A model generated the notes under the pieces. The model was not told the origin of the DNA. It did not search any database and saw only the letters and a list, made by a program, of their open reading frames with translations. DNA of 64,000 bases from Astrocystis sublimbata (Eukaryota; Ascomycota; Sordariomycetes; Xylariales; Xylariaceae), in the NCBI GenBank assembly GCA_022453515.1, contig JAJNNY010000024.1, forward strand, positions 434,001-498,000, given 5' to 3'. Below, piece by piece: positions 44,847 through 56,093 of this stretch. The first letter of the stretch is position 1. Each line of letters starts with the position of its first letter. A program made the position numbers and the translations under genes.

Positions 44847-46475
44847 TCATGCAATCATTCTCGTCTGCGAGGAGGATCCAAGCTCCTCGGGCGTAAATGG
44901 CGACCCGCAGTACGCAGGACTTCGTTCGCCGGCAAAGTACGACGGCGACGGCGGCAGATCACCGGTTTCGTCTTCGTCGTCCAGGTTAAGCTCCTCAACG
45001 CTGCCGTTTTTGGCCTTGACTGTGCGCGCGTAGCTGGGCGGCGACTCGTCCACGTACTGGTACAGCGGGGGCTGCTCGTTGTCCCAGCTGACGCCGAGCC
45101 CGCCGTGGTCGGTGACGACGACGCCAAAATTCATGCGCAGGATGCGCGCCACGCCTGTGGGCGTCACATGTCGCGTGTGCGCGAGCGGCGCATACTCCTG
45201 CGCCACGACCATCTCGACCACGAGCCGGTGCGTGATCTCGGTCCCGTCGCTCCCGCGCATATCGCAGCTCGTGGGGCGCGACGAGGGGGACGAAGGCGCC
45301 GTGTTGTATTCGATCTCGGCCTCGATGCTGCTCTGCTCCGAGTAGTAGTCCGTCTTCCACCCCGACTGCAGGTCGGCGTGGGCGATGACGCGCATGTCCG
45401 TCCTCGTGGTGCCCTTCTTCTGCTGGTTCTCGCCCGCGTCGGCCGCTGCCCCGGTGATCTTGGGAGCGTGCTTCTTGCATGCGGGGGCGACGGTGGTAAC
45501 GACCTCTTCCAGCTTCCACGAGACGCGCTTCAACTTCCAGTACTCTACGCTGGCAGCGGTCTTGTTGTGCTTCCCGATGCCTTCGAGACGCATGGTGAAG
45601 GTGGGTTGGGTATTCGGGTGCACGACTGCGTCGTAGTGCACATTTGCCGTGATCTTGGTAGGCGGGAAGATGCGCACGCTGTGATGGGGCAGCTGTGGCT
45701 CGGGCAAGGAGCGTCGGACAGGGATAGTCTCACGCAGCTTGATGGGCAGCCCGCCGTCCTGCGGCCAGGCCTCTGCCGTAAGCTCATACCTGATGGAAAA
45801 CAGGCTGTTGTCCGTCGTGGCGGGCAGTTGACCCTCTAGCAGTATCGATAGAGGGAATTCGTGCGTGCCTGCGGACTCGTGTGGCGAAGAGATGTCCTCA
45901 CGATGAGCCAGCACCGTCGGCTCCCTCAAGAACGACCAGCTCTTCAGCACGGTCCTCTTGGTCTCGCAGCCCTGGCAGTGGCTGCTGAAGGGCTTCTTTT
46001 GCGTGACGCACATCTCGAACCTAGCCTCGAGACTCTCGACTTCGAGCGACTCTTTGACATTCAGCTGCAGTCGTCCGGATACCAAGGCGCCGGTACTCTC
46101 CTCCGGGCTGCCGTAGAAAATAGCCGGGCTCGACTCGATTTTCCATACCATGCACGCACTCGGGTTGTGCGCGGGCTCTTTCTGCGTCTTGTGGCCGCCG
46201 AGGTGCAGGCCGGGAAAGCTGAGGCGGTGGTGCTCCTTGGGCCGCGAGAGGTCTTTGGCGGTGTCCATGGTGCGGAACAGGGGTATCTGGTGCTCCTGTT
46301 CGGCATGGGCCTCGCCCTCGGTTGAGGATGCATACGACGACGCGCGAGTGGGGCGCTGTCGCTCATGCGAGTTGCGGCGGGAGGTGGTAGGGCTCGTGCG
46401 ACGCTGGACTGTCTGCTTGATGCTGTGGAGGCTGTCGTTGGGTGAGCGGAAGAAGTCCACCACGCGGTGAGGCAT
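44847..46475 (-). CDS. Alpha-arrestin with tandem PPxY motifs (Rsp5 adaptor type)
   Basis: Single-exon 542-residue protein. Fungal alpha-arrestins recruit the HECT ubiquitin ligase Rsp5 to plasma-membrane transporters. The N-terminal arrestin fold is visible (CMVWKIESSPAIFYGSPEESTGALVSGRLQLNVKESLEVESLEARFEMCV), followed by the second arrestin domain from about residue 250 (SVRIFPPTKITANVHYDAVVHPNTQPTFTMRLEG). Two PPxY motifs, PPLY (469-472) and PPSY (479-482), lie eight residues apart in the C-terminal tail; such motifs bind WW domains. A phosphorylatable Ser/Thr-rich N-terminus (RRTSPTTSRRNSHERQRPTRASSYASS) contains RRNS- and RASS-like kinase sites. The tail also has an acidic stretch (LDDEDETGD). 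The cargo is unknown. Confidence 0.9.
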   Translation of the reverse strand: MPHRVVDFFRSPNDSLHSIKQTVQRRTSPTTSRRNSHERQRPTRASSYASSTEGEAHAEQEHQIPLFRTMDTAKDLSRPKEHHRLSFPGLHLGGHKTQKEPAHNPSACMVWKIESSPAIFYGSPEESTGALVSGRLQLNVKESLEVESLEARFEMCVTQKKPFSSHCQGCETKRTVLKSWSFLREPTVLAHREDISSPHESAGTHEFPLSILLEGQLPATTDNSLFSIRYELTAEAWPQDGGLPIKLRETIPVRRSLPEPQLPHHSVRIFPPTKITANVHYDAVVHPNTQPTFTMRLEGIGKHNKTAASVEYWKLKRVSWKLEEVVTTVAPACKKHAPKITGAAADAGENQQKKGTTRTDMRVIAHADLQSGWKTDYYSEQSSIEAEIEYNTAPSSPSSRPTSCDMRGSDGTEITHRLVVEMVVAQEYAPLAHTRHVTPTGVARILRMNFGVVVTDHGGLGVSWDNEQPPLYQYVDESPPSYARTVKAKNGSVEELNLDDEDETGDLPPSPSYFAGERSPAYCGSPFTPEELGSSSQTRMIA

Positions 46476-49400
46476 CTTGTCCGATTTCGCTGGCTCGACG
46501 GGGGTTGACCTTAGGGGGTTGTTGACCTTAGGGGTTGGCCTTAGGGGGTCGAGGGGTTGACCTTGGGGGGCCTCCGGTGCGAGGCAAAACGATTAGCGAC
46601 CGACTAGCGCCGGTAGTTTGCAGATGCCTGAGTGTTGATGGCGTCACCGGAGAATTTTCCCTGGATGAATGAAAATCTTTGAAGATGGCCCGGATATCTT
46701 CGACGCAATCCACTATTCGAATATTTTGGAAACTCGCCTCGGCTTTCGCGAGTTTCGTTGACGTATGTGAGGTGCTTGAGATCCTCAATTGGACGAGTTG
46801 GATAAGCCTTAGGTACTTAGTAGCCGATTTTGGTGGCTAACAGCTTTTTTTTTTTTTTCCTTTCTTTTTTTCCGTCTCTGTGAGTGCCCAATGAATGGAC
46901 CGTATGCTTGGTTGTTTCTTGAATCCCGTCGAAGAACAACGGTGTAGTATGCTTGCAATTTCGCTGAATTGGACGACCTCGCAAGGAAAGACAAGAAAAA
47001 GATACTCTCGTCTAACTCGGTGGTTTGTCTCGATATAGGTGCGAGATGGTGCGGGTGTGACAAAGAGCTGTGATGAGGCGCAATGTAGGTAGTTTCCAAC
47101 GGGTATCAGAGGTAAAATGCGGAAGCCTCGATTAAGAGTTTTTCTTGCCGGAAGGTTCGTCTCTTTGTTCTAGGTAGTTTCGGATCCTAGTCATTTCATG
47201 CAGCTTCAAAGCCACGAGGAAGGCACCCGAGGGCATCGGTTGTTATTATAGTACTTTTCACGTCCATGACTCTTATGTACCTCGTAGCTTCCGTAGCACC
47301 AGGTGAAAAACCTAGACTTCATGTCAAGCCACGCCTTGCCGCACCCGCCATTTCGATCGAGTAATAATGTGTCATAGAATCCAACCAGGCGGCTGACTGG
47401 TTTAGCGCTGCGTCCAGCACCGTGGTGGTCGGCCGGTTGCCCGCTATTGTCATCCGCGCCATCTGCCCACGCCCTTCTAAAACTACCTAAAGCTTTAGGG
47501 AGCTGCAGCGGGTTAGGACCGCCAAGGGCCCCATCCGAGGCGGTAACAATGCGGTACGACGGAACCTGCGCGGACACGAACACACGGTGCTCGACATCGC
47601 ATGCTGATTCGCCCTGAAGATTGTGCAACTCGGCCACCCTATTGTACGATTTCAACATCCACCAGTGACACGGTTCAAGGTGCTCGGACAGGCGAGAACA
47701 GGCAAGGTATATGGGATGATACCTAGAATAGGTGGTACCTATCTACATACCTACATGTACTTGCCAACGCACTCCGCCTCGCGTTTCACTATCTCATCAA
47801 CTCTGAGGATTATTGCGTCAAGTAGCCGTCAGTTTCGCTTACTGAGGCAGACAGTAATGCCATGTTACCTGCAGCCATAAACAACCTGTCAAAGCCGCGC
47901 TGTAGTTAGCGCACTCGGCTCACGAGCTTGAAGGTACCCAGGTACAAAGTGGCTTTGGACATACATCTATAGTCCAATCACATGCCCGGACTGAGGCACT
48001 GTGATGCCCGAAAGGGTAATAACCAAGTCATACTACGGCTTACAGACACCCGCTGGAATGTCAGGTACCTTTCACATGTATGTGGAAGACACTGCTGTCT
48101 AAAAGGTAAATGCAAAATCATATGATGTCAGCAGTTGAGACTTGTTTGACAGTTACCATACCAAGTGCTGTGTGCAGACAATAAATAGACTCGGTGTTGG
48201 CATAGCGATTTGTTTGAGGGAAGCTCCGCACCGGATGGATTTCAGGTAATTCTTAACGGCAAGGCGTAGAAGATTTTTTCCGCCGAGCTCCACAACAATG
48301 AAGCCATCGTGAAAAATCAGAGTCCAGGGGCTGTCGCGGGAGCCAGAGCAATGCGGCTCCCAGATGGGAACTTGCTTTCGCTTATAACCGCAGCAAGGCG
48401 GAGCCCGTTACCCCATCGTTACCCTATAGAATCCACATTGGACGCGGAAGAGGCTACGGCTGCCCATTTTGAGCCGCAAGTAGATTGTCCAATCCTAGCT
48501 CCTAATCCCGACATATGGGCTGAGGCGGCCAAATGCTGCTCAAACAAGAAAGGGGAAAAGGCCCGTGGCGGTACCTGGCCCGTACTCATCGGTTGATCTC
48601 CCGAGGCGCCATCTGCACTTGAATCGTAAGATCCCGGATCGTCGCCTGTCGAATTACAAGACATCATTGGCCAGTCTTCTGCGCCCGTGCTGTCACTGCG
48701 TACGTAAACCAAATGCATCCTCTGGACAATTGTAAAGATGTGTCACAAAAGATCATTCTAGACTCTTGCATCGAGTATTTTTCCTCTTTTCTTTTGCCTC
48801 TCTTTGTTACCTCGGAGCCTGCCGCCTGCCGCCTGCCGCCTGACGGTTCCTGATTTGTGATGCTAAGGGTTTTATAGTCAAGTCACATCCTGTTCATATG
48901 CTTCCTCTTAACACCAAGCCCTCTCTATCCAAGATATCACAGGCCCGGGACATTCTGTATGATTGCAGATGCGAAGAGAACCGAGACCGAATGTTACCTC
49001 GGTGATTTAATATCTGTTATTACCGTTATAGATCGAATATTGATGGATCACGATCGAACTGTTACGCATACACACGGGCAGTCAATTGCGCAATGCCGCC
49101 CTTTGCCGAGTCTCCACCTAAAGGGAAAATTCTCAACAAGGCACAAAATTCTCTCTGTCAGTCACACTCGAGAAACAAGGGATCGAAAGAGACGAAGTGG
49201 AACCAGCAAGCAATGGATCACTTACTGTGACGTTGAGTCTACGAGTAATTTTAACCAAAACCTTGATGGTCCTCAGCCTCCATACTTACATCCACTGCCT
49301 TTGTGTGTCCAATGACTTCCCAACGTACCCTATGCTCGTCGCATAGTATCTACAAATACAGCGAGGTCGACTTCCAATGTTGCGGTTGGCATTGATGAAG

Positions 49401-51053
49401 AAAGCTTTCATAATATCGCTGTTTCGATCACCCTACTAAGTAGCTATGCCTCACAGACATCCAAGGTCCACGGGAGTTTTGTGTCGTGTTTCTGCCGACC
49501 TGCATACCTACTTACTGAGTGCAGTACGTAATAGGAGCAGAAACGAAGAGGAACATCCCTGGCACCCTGGGTAAAGGTAGGGCCACGCGTTCTGAAACAG
49601 GCCCGAGAATTGAACAACGATGACACTGCAGATGGATAGATGCCCGTTTGCCTCGTCGGTCTAGATTTTGCATGTTGTTTCGGTCATTGGCAATTCGGCG
49701 CTTGCATTGCGTACCTACATAGTATGTAGGTAGTTGGGCAGGAACTTGGTGTAAGCCATGGGAGCCTCGACAAGTGGTGTCGTTTCATTCACACTCGCGC
49801 CCCTTAAGAACAACCATGCTATCTGTGGCCAACAAGATTGATATCGCGGTTCGCAACTTCGCGGGCCCAAGTTGCCTAGCTACATGTACATAGGTAGGTA
49901 ATAGCTAAAGTACATGTATGGTGGTGCTGCGCAATGGTTGAAACAATAATGCCGGCTTGAAAATCCAGTCGGACCTGCGCGCTTTGTGACCGCGCGTAGC
50001 ACAGGTAACGCGAGTGTCCGTAGCATGGTACATGTCTTACCGTGTGCATACTGTGCTATTACTGTAGCCGTATGACTCTTTCCATCGACGCCCTTGGATT
50101 CCAAGGGACCACTTCTCGCGCGCCCTTGCGTGGTGCATGTACATACCTGACCTGGTTAGCACGATCAAGCCTGTCAAGCTGTGATGTCGTCTCTCGTAAT
50201 CAACCGCTACACGGCAACATCTCCTGAGATGATCTAGAGATACCTTACATCTCAACTACGGCATCGGCATTACTATAGGTACCTAAGGCCCCTAGGTACC
50301 TAGGTAGTATCTTGGAGCAGGCATGTCAGGGTCACGCGGTAGCTGAGTGATCGTTATTTAGCCGGCATCGGCTCACGTCATCACCATACCAAGTTACATG
50401 CCACCCTCATCGCCATGACGGTCACGCCGCAACGGGAAAAGCGGGGCGCACGCGGCCATCTCCGCGGAGGGGCAACGGCTGAATTGCTGATATACCGGAG
50501 GTGTTACTACCACGCCGTCGAGGTCCAGGAGCGCCTCACGATCTAGGAGAATCGCCTGATGGTGCGAACCCCTTCATTTTTGCAGTCTCCCCACGATTTT
50601 ACTGCAGTAGTCTCTCTTGGCAACGCGGGGTATGGGTGAACGGCTACAGAATATAGTAAGTTGATGTGAAGGAAACAGGCCAAGCTCAGTCTAAGAGTTG
50701 GCTTCAATCTCCCTTTAGCATAAAGCATACGAAAGAGGCGTGTCCCGTGACCTCTCAAGGGCCAATGAGAAAAGACCGGGCAATGCGCCTGAGGTGCTTG
50801 GATCTGTATCAATTCTTTAGTATAGAATAAGAAGATCTATCTAGTTCTAACAACCTAGCGAAGACGATAGCTTCGCCCCATCACAGCCAAGAACGCGTTG
50901 ACCTTTCTTGTGTATCTCCGGATTCTCCTAAAGCCTAAATGACAACGCCAAACTCCAAGAAGCAGATAATACGTCGCTAGTATTGAAGTAAAGAGTCGGC
51001 ATCCGGAAGCGCCATAGCAGACATGACAACATGAAGAAAGCAGCCAGGGGGGA
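46476..51053. other. 4.6-kb gene-poor interval
   Basis: No gene supported. The best open frame (47206-47658, minus, 150 codons) lacks any recognised domain. Contents seen: a G-rich tandem repeat (46500-46572), a poly-T tract (about 46844-46858), a GCCGCCT triplet repeat (about 48826-48843) and several ACCTAGGT motif clusters (47735-47760, 49712-49735, 49879-49900, 50276-50306). An unrecognised lineage-specific or non-coding gene remains possible. Confidence 0.45.
46500..46572. repeat. G-rich tandem repeat upstream of the arrestin gene
   Basis: Four imperfect units of GGGGTTGACCTTAGG-like sequence within about 75 bases, just upstream of the arrestin ATG. Probably in its 5' leader or core promoter. 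Confidence 0.75.
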
Positions 51054-53299
51054 CTAGCAGTCCGGTACACTGACTGGAATATTGAAGGGGACACTTGTGG
51101 CTAATCCGCTGAGACTGGTCTCCTTAAACTCGTTCCGCATACCTTGGGCCGTCACACGCATGGCACGGATCGCATCGTCGAGGCTGACCTTCTGAGTACC
51201 AGTATGAGAACTCAATGCCAGATTCGCACTTGAAATTGCCTTGATGGCTCCGAGCGCATTGCGCTCGATGCATGGTGCCTGGACCAAGCCGCCGATGGGA
51301 TCGCAGGTTAATCCCAGGTTGTGCTCGATACCTATCTCGGCCGCCTGCTCGATCGTCTCCGGACTGGCACCCATGCATGCCGCGAAAGCGCCTGCAGCCA
51401 TGGAACACGCAACACCCACCTCCGCCATACAGCCGCCCTCAGCAGCGCTGATAGTGGCGCCTCGCTTATAGAGCATGCCGATGGCTGCGGCTGTCAGCAG
51501 AAACGTCATGACGTCGCGTTCGGGATCATCGCTTATAAATTCCACAGTATACTTCAGTACCGCGGGGATGATTCCGGCGGCGCCATTCGTAGGAGCCGTC
51601 ACGATGCGGCCGCCTGCTGCATTGGTCTCATTCACAGCTATGGCATAGACCGTGAGGTAGTCCATAGCTGGGAGTGAGGTTCGTTTCGGCGGAGAGGGCA
51701 TGATCGGGTGATACACTGATCCGTGAACATGCGGCGGCCCCCTCTTTCCATTCGTTCTTTTTCGGCTGAGGGCTATCGTCGCTGGCTCCGCATTGTCCAC
51801 TGCTCGGAGACCTTTTGCAGATGATGCAGTGTCCGTCTCGAGGGGCTTTGCAGACGGCAGCTGTCCTTGAGCGTTTGCTGCCACGAGGCTCTGACCAGAT
51901 GGGTAGAGGCCACGAGTCAATCGTTGGTAAAGGGCTGGCGCACGTCTGTGCAGCTTCAATGACCCCGGCAGGGTGGTATCGAGTGGTGCTTGCACGCCTT
52001 CGAGGATACTGTGGTCCATGACATCCCAAATGCGGAACACCTTGTCATGAACCTCCTCGTCTGTATAACCATGGCTCTTCTCGTTCTCGTATACCAGTTG
52101 GGCAATCGTTAGATTGTGTTTATTACAGAGTGCTAGAAGACTCTCTCCGTCACGGAAAGGATATCGGGGCTTCTGAGCACCTGTCTCCGTGGTGCTGGGT
52201 TCGGTTTCTACTGTAGTTGAACTGACGGAAGGGCCCGCAGTTTGAGCATCGACCAATGCGACCGACTCGTCAATTGATTCGGGAGGCTTGATCTCCGTTC
52301 CGGAGCGTCGGCCTCCCGCGTCCGCGCGTCTGATCTCCTTGTAAAACATATTTTCGGCCAAGTCTGCCGGGCTTCCTCCGCTGCTCTCGGTTTGCAGGTC
52401 TTTGGATTCTGGCTCGGTGATTTCAGCGGCCTGCAGGTTGACGGCAGCCGAATTGGACGCTTTCGAGAGCGCCCCATTTACAACGAAGCCACCACCGACA
52501 CTGAACAAGTCATTCGTTGCCAGCATTGTGCCCTCCTCGTCGAAGACCGTCAGCCGCATTCCATTGCTGTGTAGCGGGAGTTTCCGCCCCCACTCCCATT
52601 TGAAGTCTTTCTCGTAGCTGAAATCAATCTCTTTACCGGCACCCTCCGCAAGCCCATGGCCTAGGTGAAGTTTCTTGGTTTTTTTTATTTGGGTAAAGCG
52701 AGAGGGCACGTAGGATGTGTCGACAGTCTCGACATCGGCACTCTCAAGTCCCAGAAGCAAGGCAGAAGGGGTCACTGCGACATGCGAGGTCAGCGATCGC
52801 TCGTGCAAGCGTACATTCCTGCGGTTGCGACGACCGGACCCGGAATGAAACAGCCCACACCTCACTTACTGTGACCCTCGCCAGTGAGGGCAAGGCTCCC
52901 GTAGATAGCTATGCGAATCTTGTGGACTCTCCGAAGAAGGCCAGCTTCCTTCAGGTCGGCAACAAAGATGTTGCCAGCCCGCATTGGCCCGACCGTATGG
53001 GAAGACGACGGGCCAATGCCGATTGAGAACAAATCGAATGTCGATATGACAGCATGTTCGTGATCAGCTTCACTGTAACTGCCTAAGTCGGCGTCTTGGT
53101 CGTTGTCTGCACTCGCTGCACTCTCGTCGCTGTAAGGCCGCGATTGCTTTGTTTGATAAGCCGGCGTGGGAGCGTTTAGACGGGGGCGTGCCGCGCAGCT
53201 TAGTCTCGATCGCCATCGTACTGTTGTATGCAGGTGGCGGGAGTGGTTTGGCAATGTACGTTGCAAGACCGCCAGACCTTGGGCGACTGCGGGTCTCAT
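51054..53299 (-). CDS. Bacterial-type iron-sulfur L-serine dehydratase, mitochondrially targeted
   Basis: Exons 52870-53299 and 51054-52774 give 716 residues. The enzyme deaminates L-serine to pyruvate and ammonia with a [4Fe-4S] cluster rather than PLP. Seen: an Arg-rich acidic-free leader ([34 protein letters not shown]), the beta domain ([24 protein letters not shown] ... [14 protein letters not shown], joined across the intron), a long polar insertion (about 275-400), and the alpha domain ([35 protein letters not shown]). The cluster cysteines are at 592, 634 and 645, spaced 42 and 11 as in the bacterial type 2 enzyme, and the last residue (716) is Cys. Upstream in-frame ATG at 53392 is less likely because its extra residues precede an evident targeting start. 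The yeast catabolic enzyme Cha1 is a PLP protein, unrelated to this one. Confidence 0.9.
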
Positions 53300-54355
53300 C
53301 ACGAAGCTGAATCCCTGTATAAGTGAATGACGTTGCAGAGTCGCGCTCGGAGTCGGGCCCAGGAGCAGAGAGAGTGTCCAACCAACGCCCAAGACAATTG
53401 GGATTCCAGCCGGTTGTTGACAAAAGGGTAGAGCCCGAACCTCCCGGAAAGCAACACGAGAAATGAGAAAGTCAATCGTGTAACCACAGTCGATACCACA
53501 TGTAGGTACCTAGGCACTTATTAGTTGTCCTCGATAATCCTCGATAAGTGATATTCGATACCCAGTACTTCGTGACGCCGTACTCTCGGGAATGATAAGC
53601 GATTGTCCAATGAGAAGCCGCCAATTTCCAAAGCTGAAGCCGAGAGATTGCCGAACATCGGCCTAGACTTGACGCATCAAGCCATCGCGGCAGACCAAAC
53701 CGTTACACGTGACCGGCACTCTCCCCGACTTACCTAACAATTATTTCACTTTACACTGATAGTACGCATCACGACGCCATGTATTGGAAGACCTTGGTAA
53801 CTTCTGCGAGGGCAGCATGGCCTAGTAACTTGGTAGGTTGACGAGTTGCGTAGGGAAACGGTAAAAGTTAGACTCATTCTGTTCTAGCGGGGAGACAATA
53901 ATTCCCGGTTACCGAGCCCGCCTCGAATTCGGGACAATCGTTTCGAATTCAAACAAATAGCATGCTCCGAGGTTCTCAACTCCCAAACATCTTGAATCAG
54001 ACATTGTTGCGAATAGCAATTGGGTTCCTTTGTGGTTTCTTGGAGTGGTGATATCGCATGGCGCCTACAGCAAGTAAAGCAACATTTCGAGCAGGTAGTC
54101 ATCAATTGAGGTTTCACGATTGGTATCTATCGCATGTATCCTCTACTCCAAATATCTAAAAAGTGGTGTTCATTTCTTTGTACATCCCATGCAAGATTCC
54201 AAGCCCGAATATGCCGAAGAACACCCCATCCACCCCCCAAGATCTCGCATCTATATAATAATTCATGATATATGTATGATAACTTTGTGCGCCGAAACAA
54301 TGAATTCCACCAAACTCTTACATTTTGGGAGTGCTGCTCCTCTGTATCTAAATGC
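53300..54355. other. Intergenic
   Basis: About 1.06 kb between the serine dehydratase start and the P450 stop. No gene recognised; a TAGGTACCTAGG motif lies at 53503-53514. Confidence 0.5.
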
Positions 54356-56093
54356 TTAAAAAACACGAGGCTTGAAGTGGATGTTTAGTGGAGGCTTGTG
54401 CCAGATGACGTAAGCCTTCTGACCACCGATCCAGTCGCGACATTCGGGGTCGAGTGTCAGATCAAAGTTGAAAAAGATTCTGGCAATGATGAGACGCATC
54501 TCGGCGTAGGCGAGACTATTTTTGCCAGGTTAGAATTTCGTGGTCTCCGACGACGTCGAAATTCGCACGGAACGGGACAGTGACTTACTTCTTTCCGATA
54601 CAGTTTCGGGGACCAGTGCTGAAGGCTTGCATGGCATCAAACTGATCAGTCTTGTACTTGGGGTCGCCCAACCAGCGTTCCGGCCGGAACTCCATGGGGT
54701 CGGTCCAGTACTTGTCCCAGTGGTTAATCGCGTATTGGAAAACAGATACAACCGTCTAAGTCATAATTTGGTTAGTTACCAACGCTCGCAAACTACCCAG
54801 GTGACTGCGAGGATATTCTACTTACGTCCTCGGGGAGGGGTTGGCCCTCGACTGGGGCTCCGCCCTTGGGAACTTCTCGAAGCATCCCACTAGCCAGGGG
54901 AGGGTATCGACGGAGGGACTCATTCAGAACAGCCAACATGTAGGGCAGCTCGTTAACAGTGTTCAGTAGGATTTCGTCCTCACTCTTGAAGCTAGTGCGG
55001 ATCTCGTGCTCGAGCTTCTTCTGGACTTCGGGGTGGCGTGTGATGAGGAAGAGCGCACCAGTCATCAGGGTAGCGGTGGTTTCGGAGCCGGCGATAACCA
55101 ACATCGAGGCGTTCATGGTTAGGCGGTCGATATCAAGGTCGAGCTCGTCTTTCCTCTTTAGCAAACCCTCGATGAAGTCGGGACGCTCGGCACCGAGTTC
55201 TAGGCGCTGCTGGACCTTCTCCTTGACTACGGCACGGTGGCGAGTGTTCTTAGAGGCGGCAGTCTTTCCGAGCCATTGGATGGGAGTGCTGAAGCCAATG
55301 TTGGCCAGCGCAATAAGACAGGCATTCTCTCGGATTGTGTCGGTAAGGAGACGAACCCATGGGTGGTAGTCACTCTGCTGCAGGCAGCCGAAACCACCGG
55401 GGGAGCCGAAAGCGAGATCGCCAATGACGTCGAAGGTTGTGTAGTTGAGCCAGTCACGCATGTTGAGAGCGACGTTGGGGGACTTGTCGATGTTTTCGCG
55501 CAGACGCTGGATCAGCAGGTCGACGTAGGAGCGGATCAGAGGTGCTTGTTCGGCCATAGTGCGCGCACTGAAGCCGTGGGCAAGCTGACGGCGCAGAGCG
55601 CCGTGTTCCTGACGCCGGGCATTGATGATGTGTCTTGGGGCATCGATGAACAGCTTGTATAAACGGTCGGACTTGGGGAACTCCTCCTCGCCGGCCTTCT
55701 TGTGGCCGTAGATGTCGTGCCAGGCCTGAGGGCTGGCGTAGGCGAGCTCGTTGGGTGCAATGCGGACAACGGTGCCGTACTCCCTGTGAAGATCGCCGAC
55801 GTGGAAAGTGAGAGTGCCGTTGAACAGGTGCCAAGCACGGGGAAGATACGAGGCCCGGTGGAGGACGGGACCGGGAAATCTGCGGAGAGGATGGAGGAAG
55901 AGATTGTAGAATAAGCTCCCAACCACATATAGTGCGACCTGTAGGCGGTTCCTAGTCAGTGCGAGTTCTGGTATGGGATCCTAGGAACCTAGCGTAGAGA
56001 GAGATGCGGAGAGATGGAGAGAACGAGACAGAGAAAATGTCTGGTGGAGGAGAAAGGACTTACGGCCAGGACGCCGTAAAGGAGGATCGCCAT
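54356..56093 (-). CDS. Cytochrome P450 monooxygenase
   Basis: Exons 56064-56093 (30 nt), 54826-55938, 54589-54755 and 54356-54515 give 489 residues, normal for a microsomal P450. The N-terminal anchor MAILLYGVLAVALYVVGSLFYNLFLHPLRRFPGP is complete only with the small first exon. The I-helix AGSETTAT, K-helix ESLR, PERW (FRPERWLGD) and heme-binding loop FSTGPRNCIGK with the axial Cys are all present and in order. A C-terminal segment ending in FKPRVF follows. The sequence resembles the large fungal group annotated as benzoate- or terpenoid-type hydroxylases, but the substrate cannot be assigned and no biosynthetic partner is adjacent. Confidence 0.92.

Noticed and set aside
45105..45839. 244-codon plus-strand ORF opposite the arrestin gene
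   Set aside because: Shadow of a GC-rich conserved frame with unusual His/Asp/Arg composition.
47206..47658. 150-codon minus-strand ORF in the 4.6-kb gap
   Set aside because: No domain, signal or splice support, and nothing family-like; kept only as a possibility within the gap.
53885..53960. Possible tRNA suggested by a GTTTCGAATTC B-box-like word
   Set aside because: No matching A box, no acceptor stem and no cloverleaf could be formed by eye.
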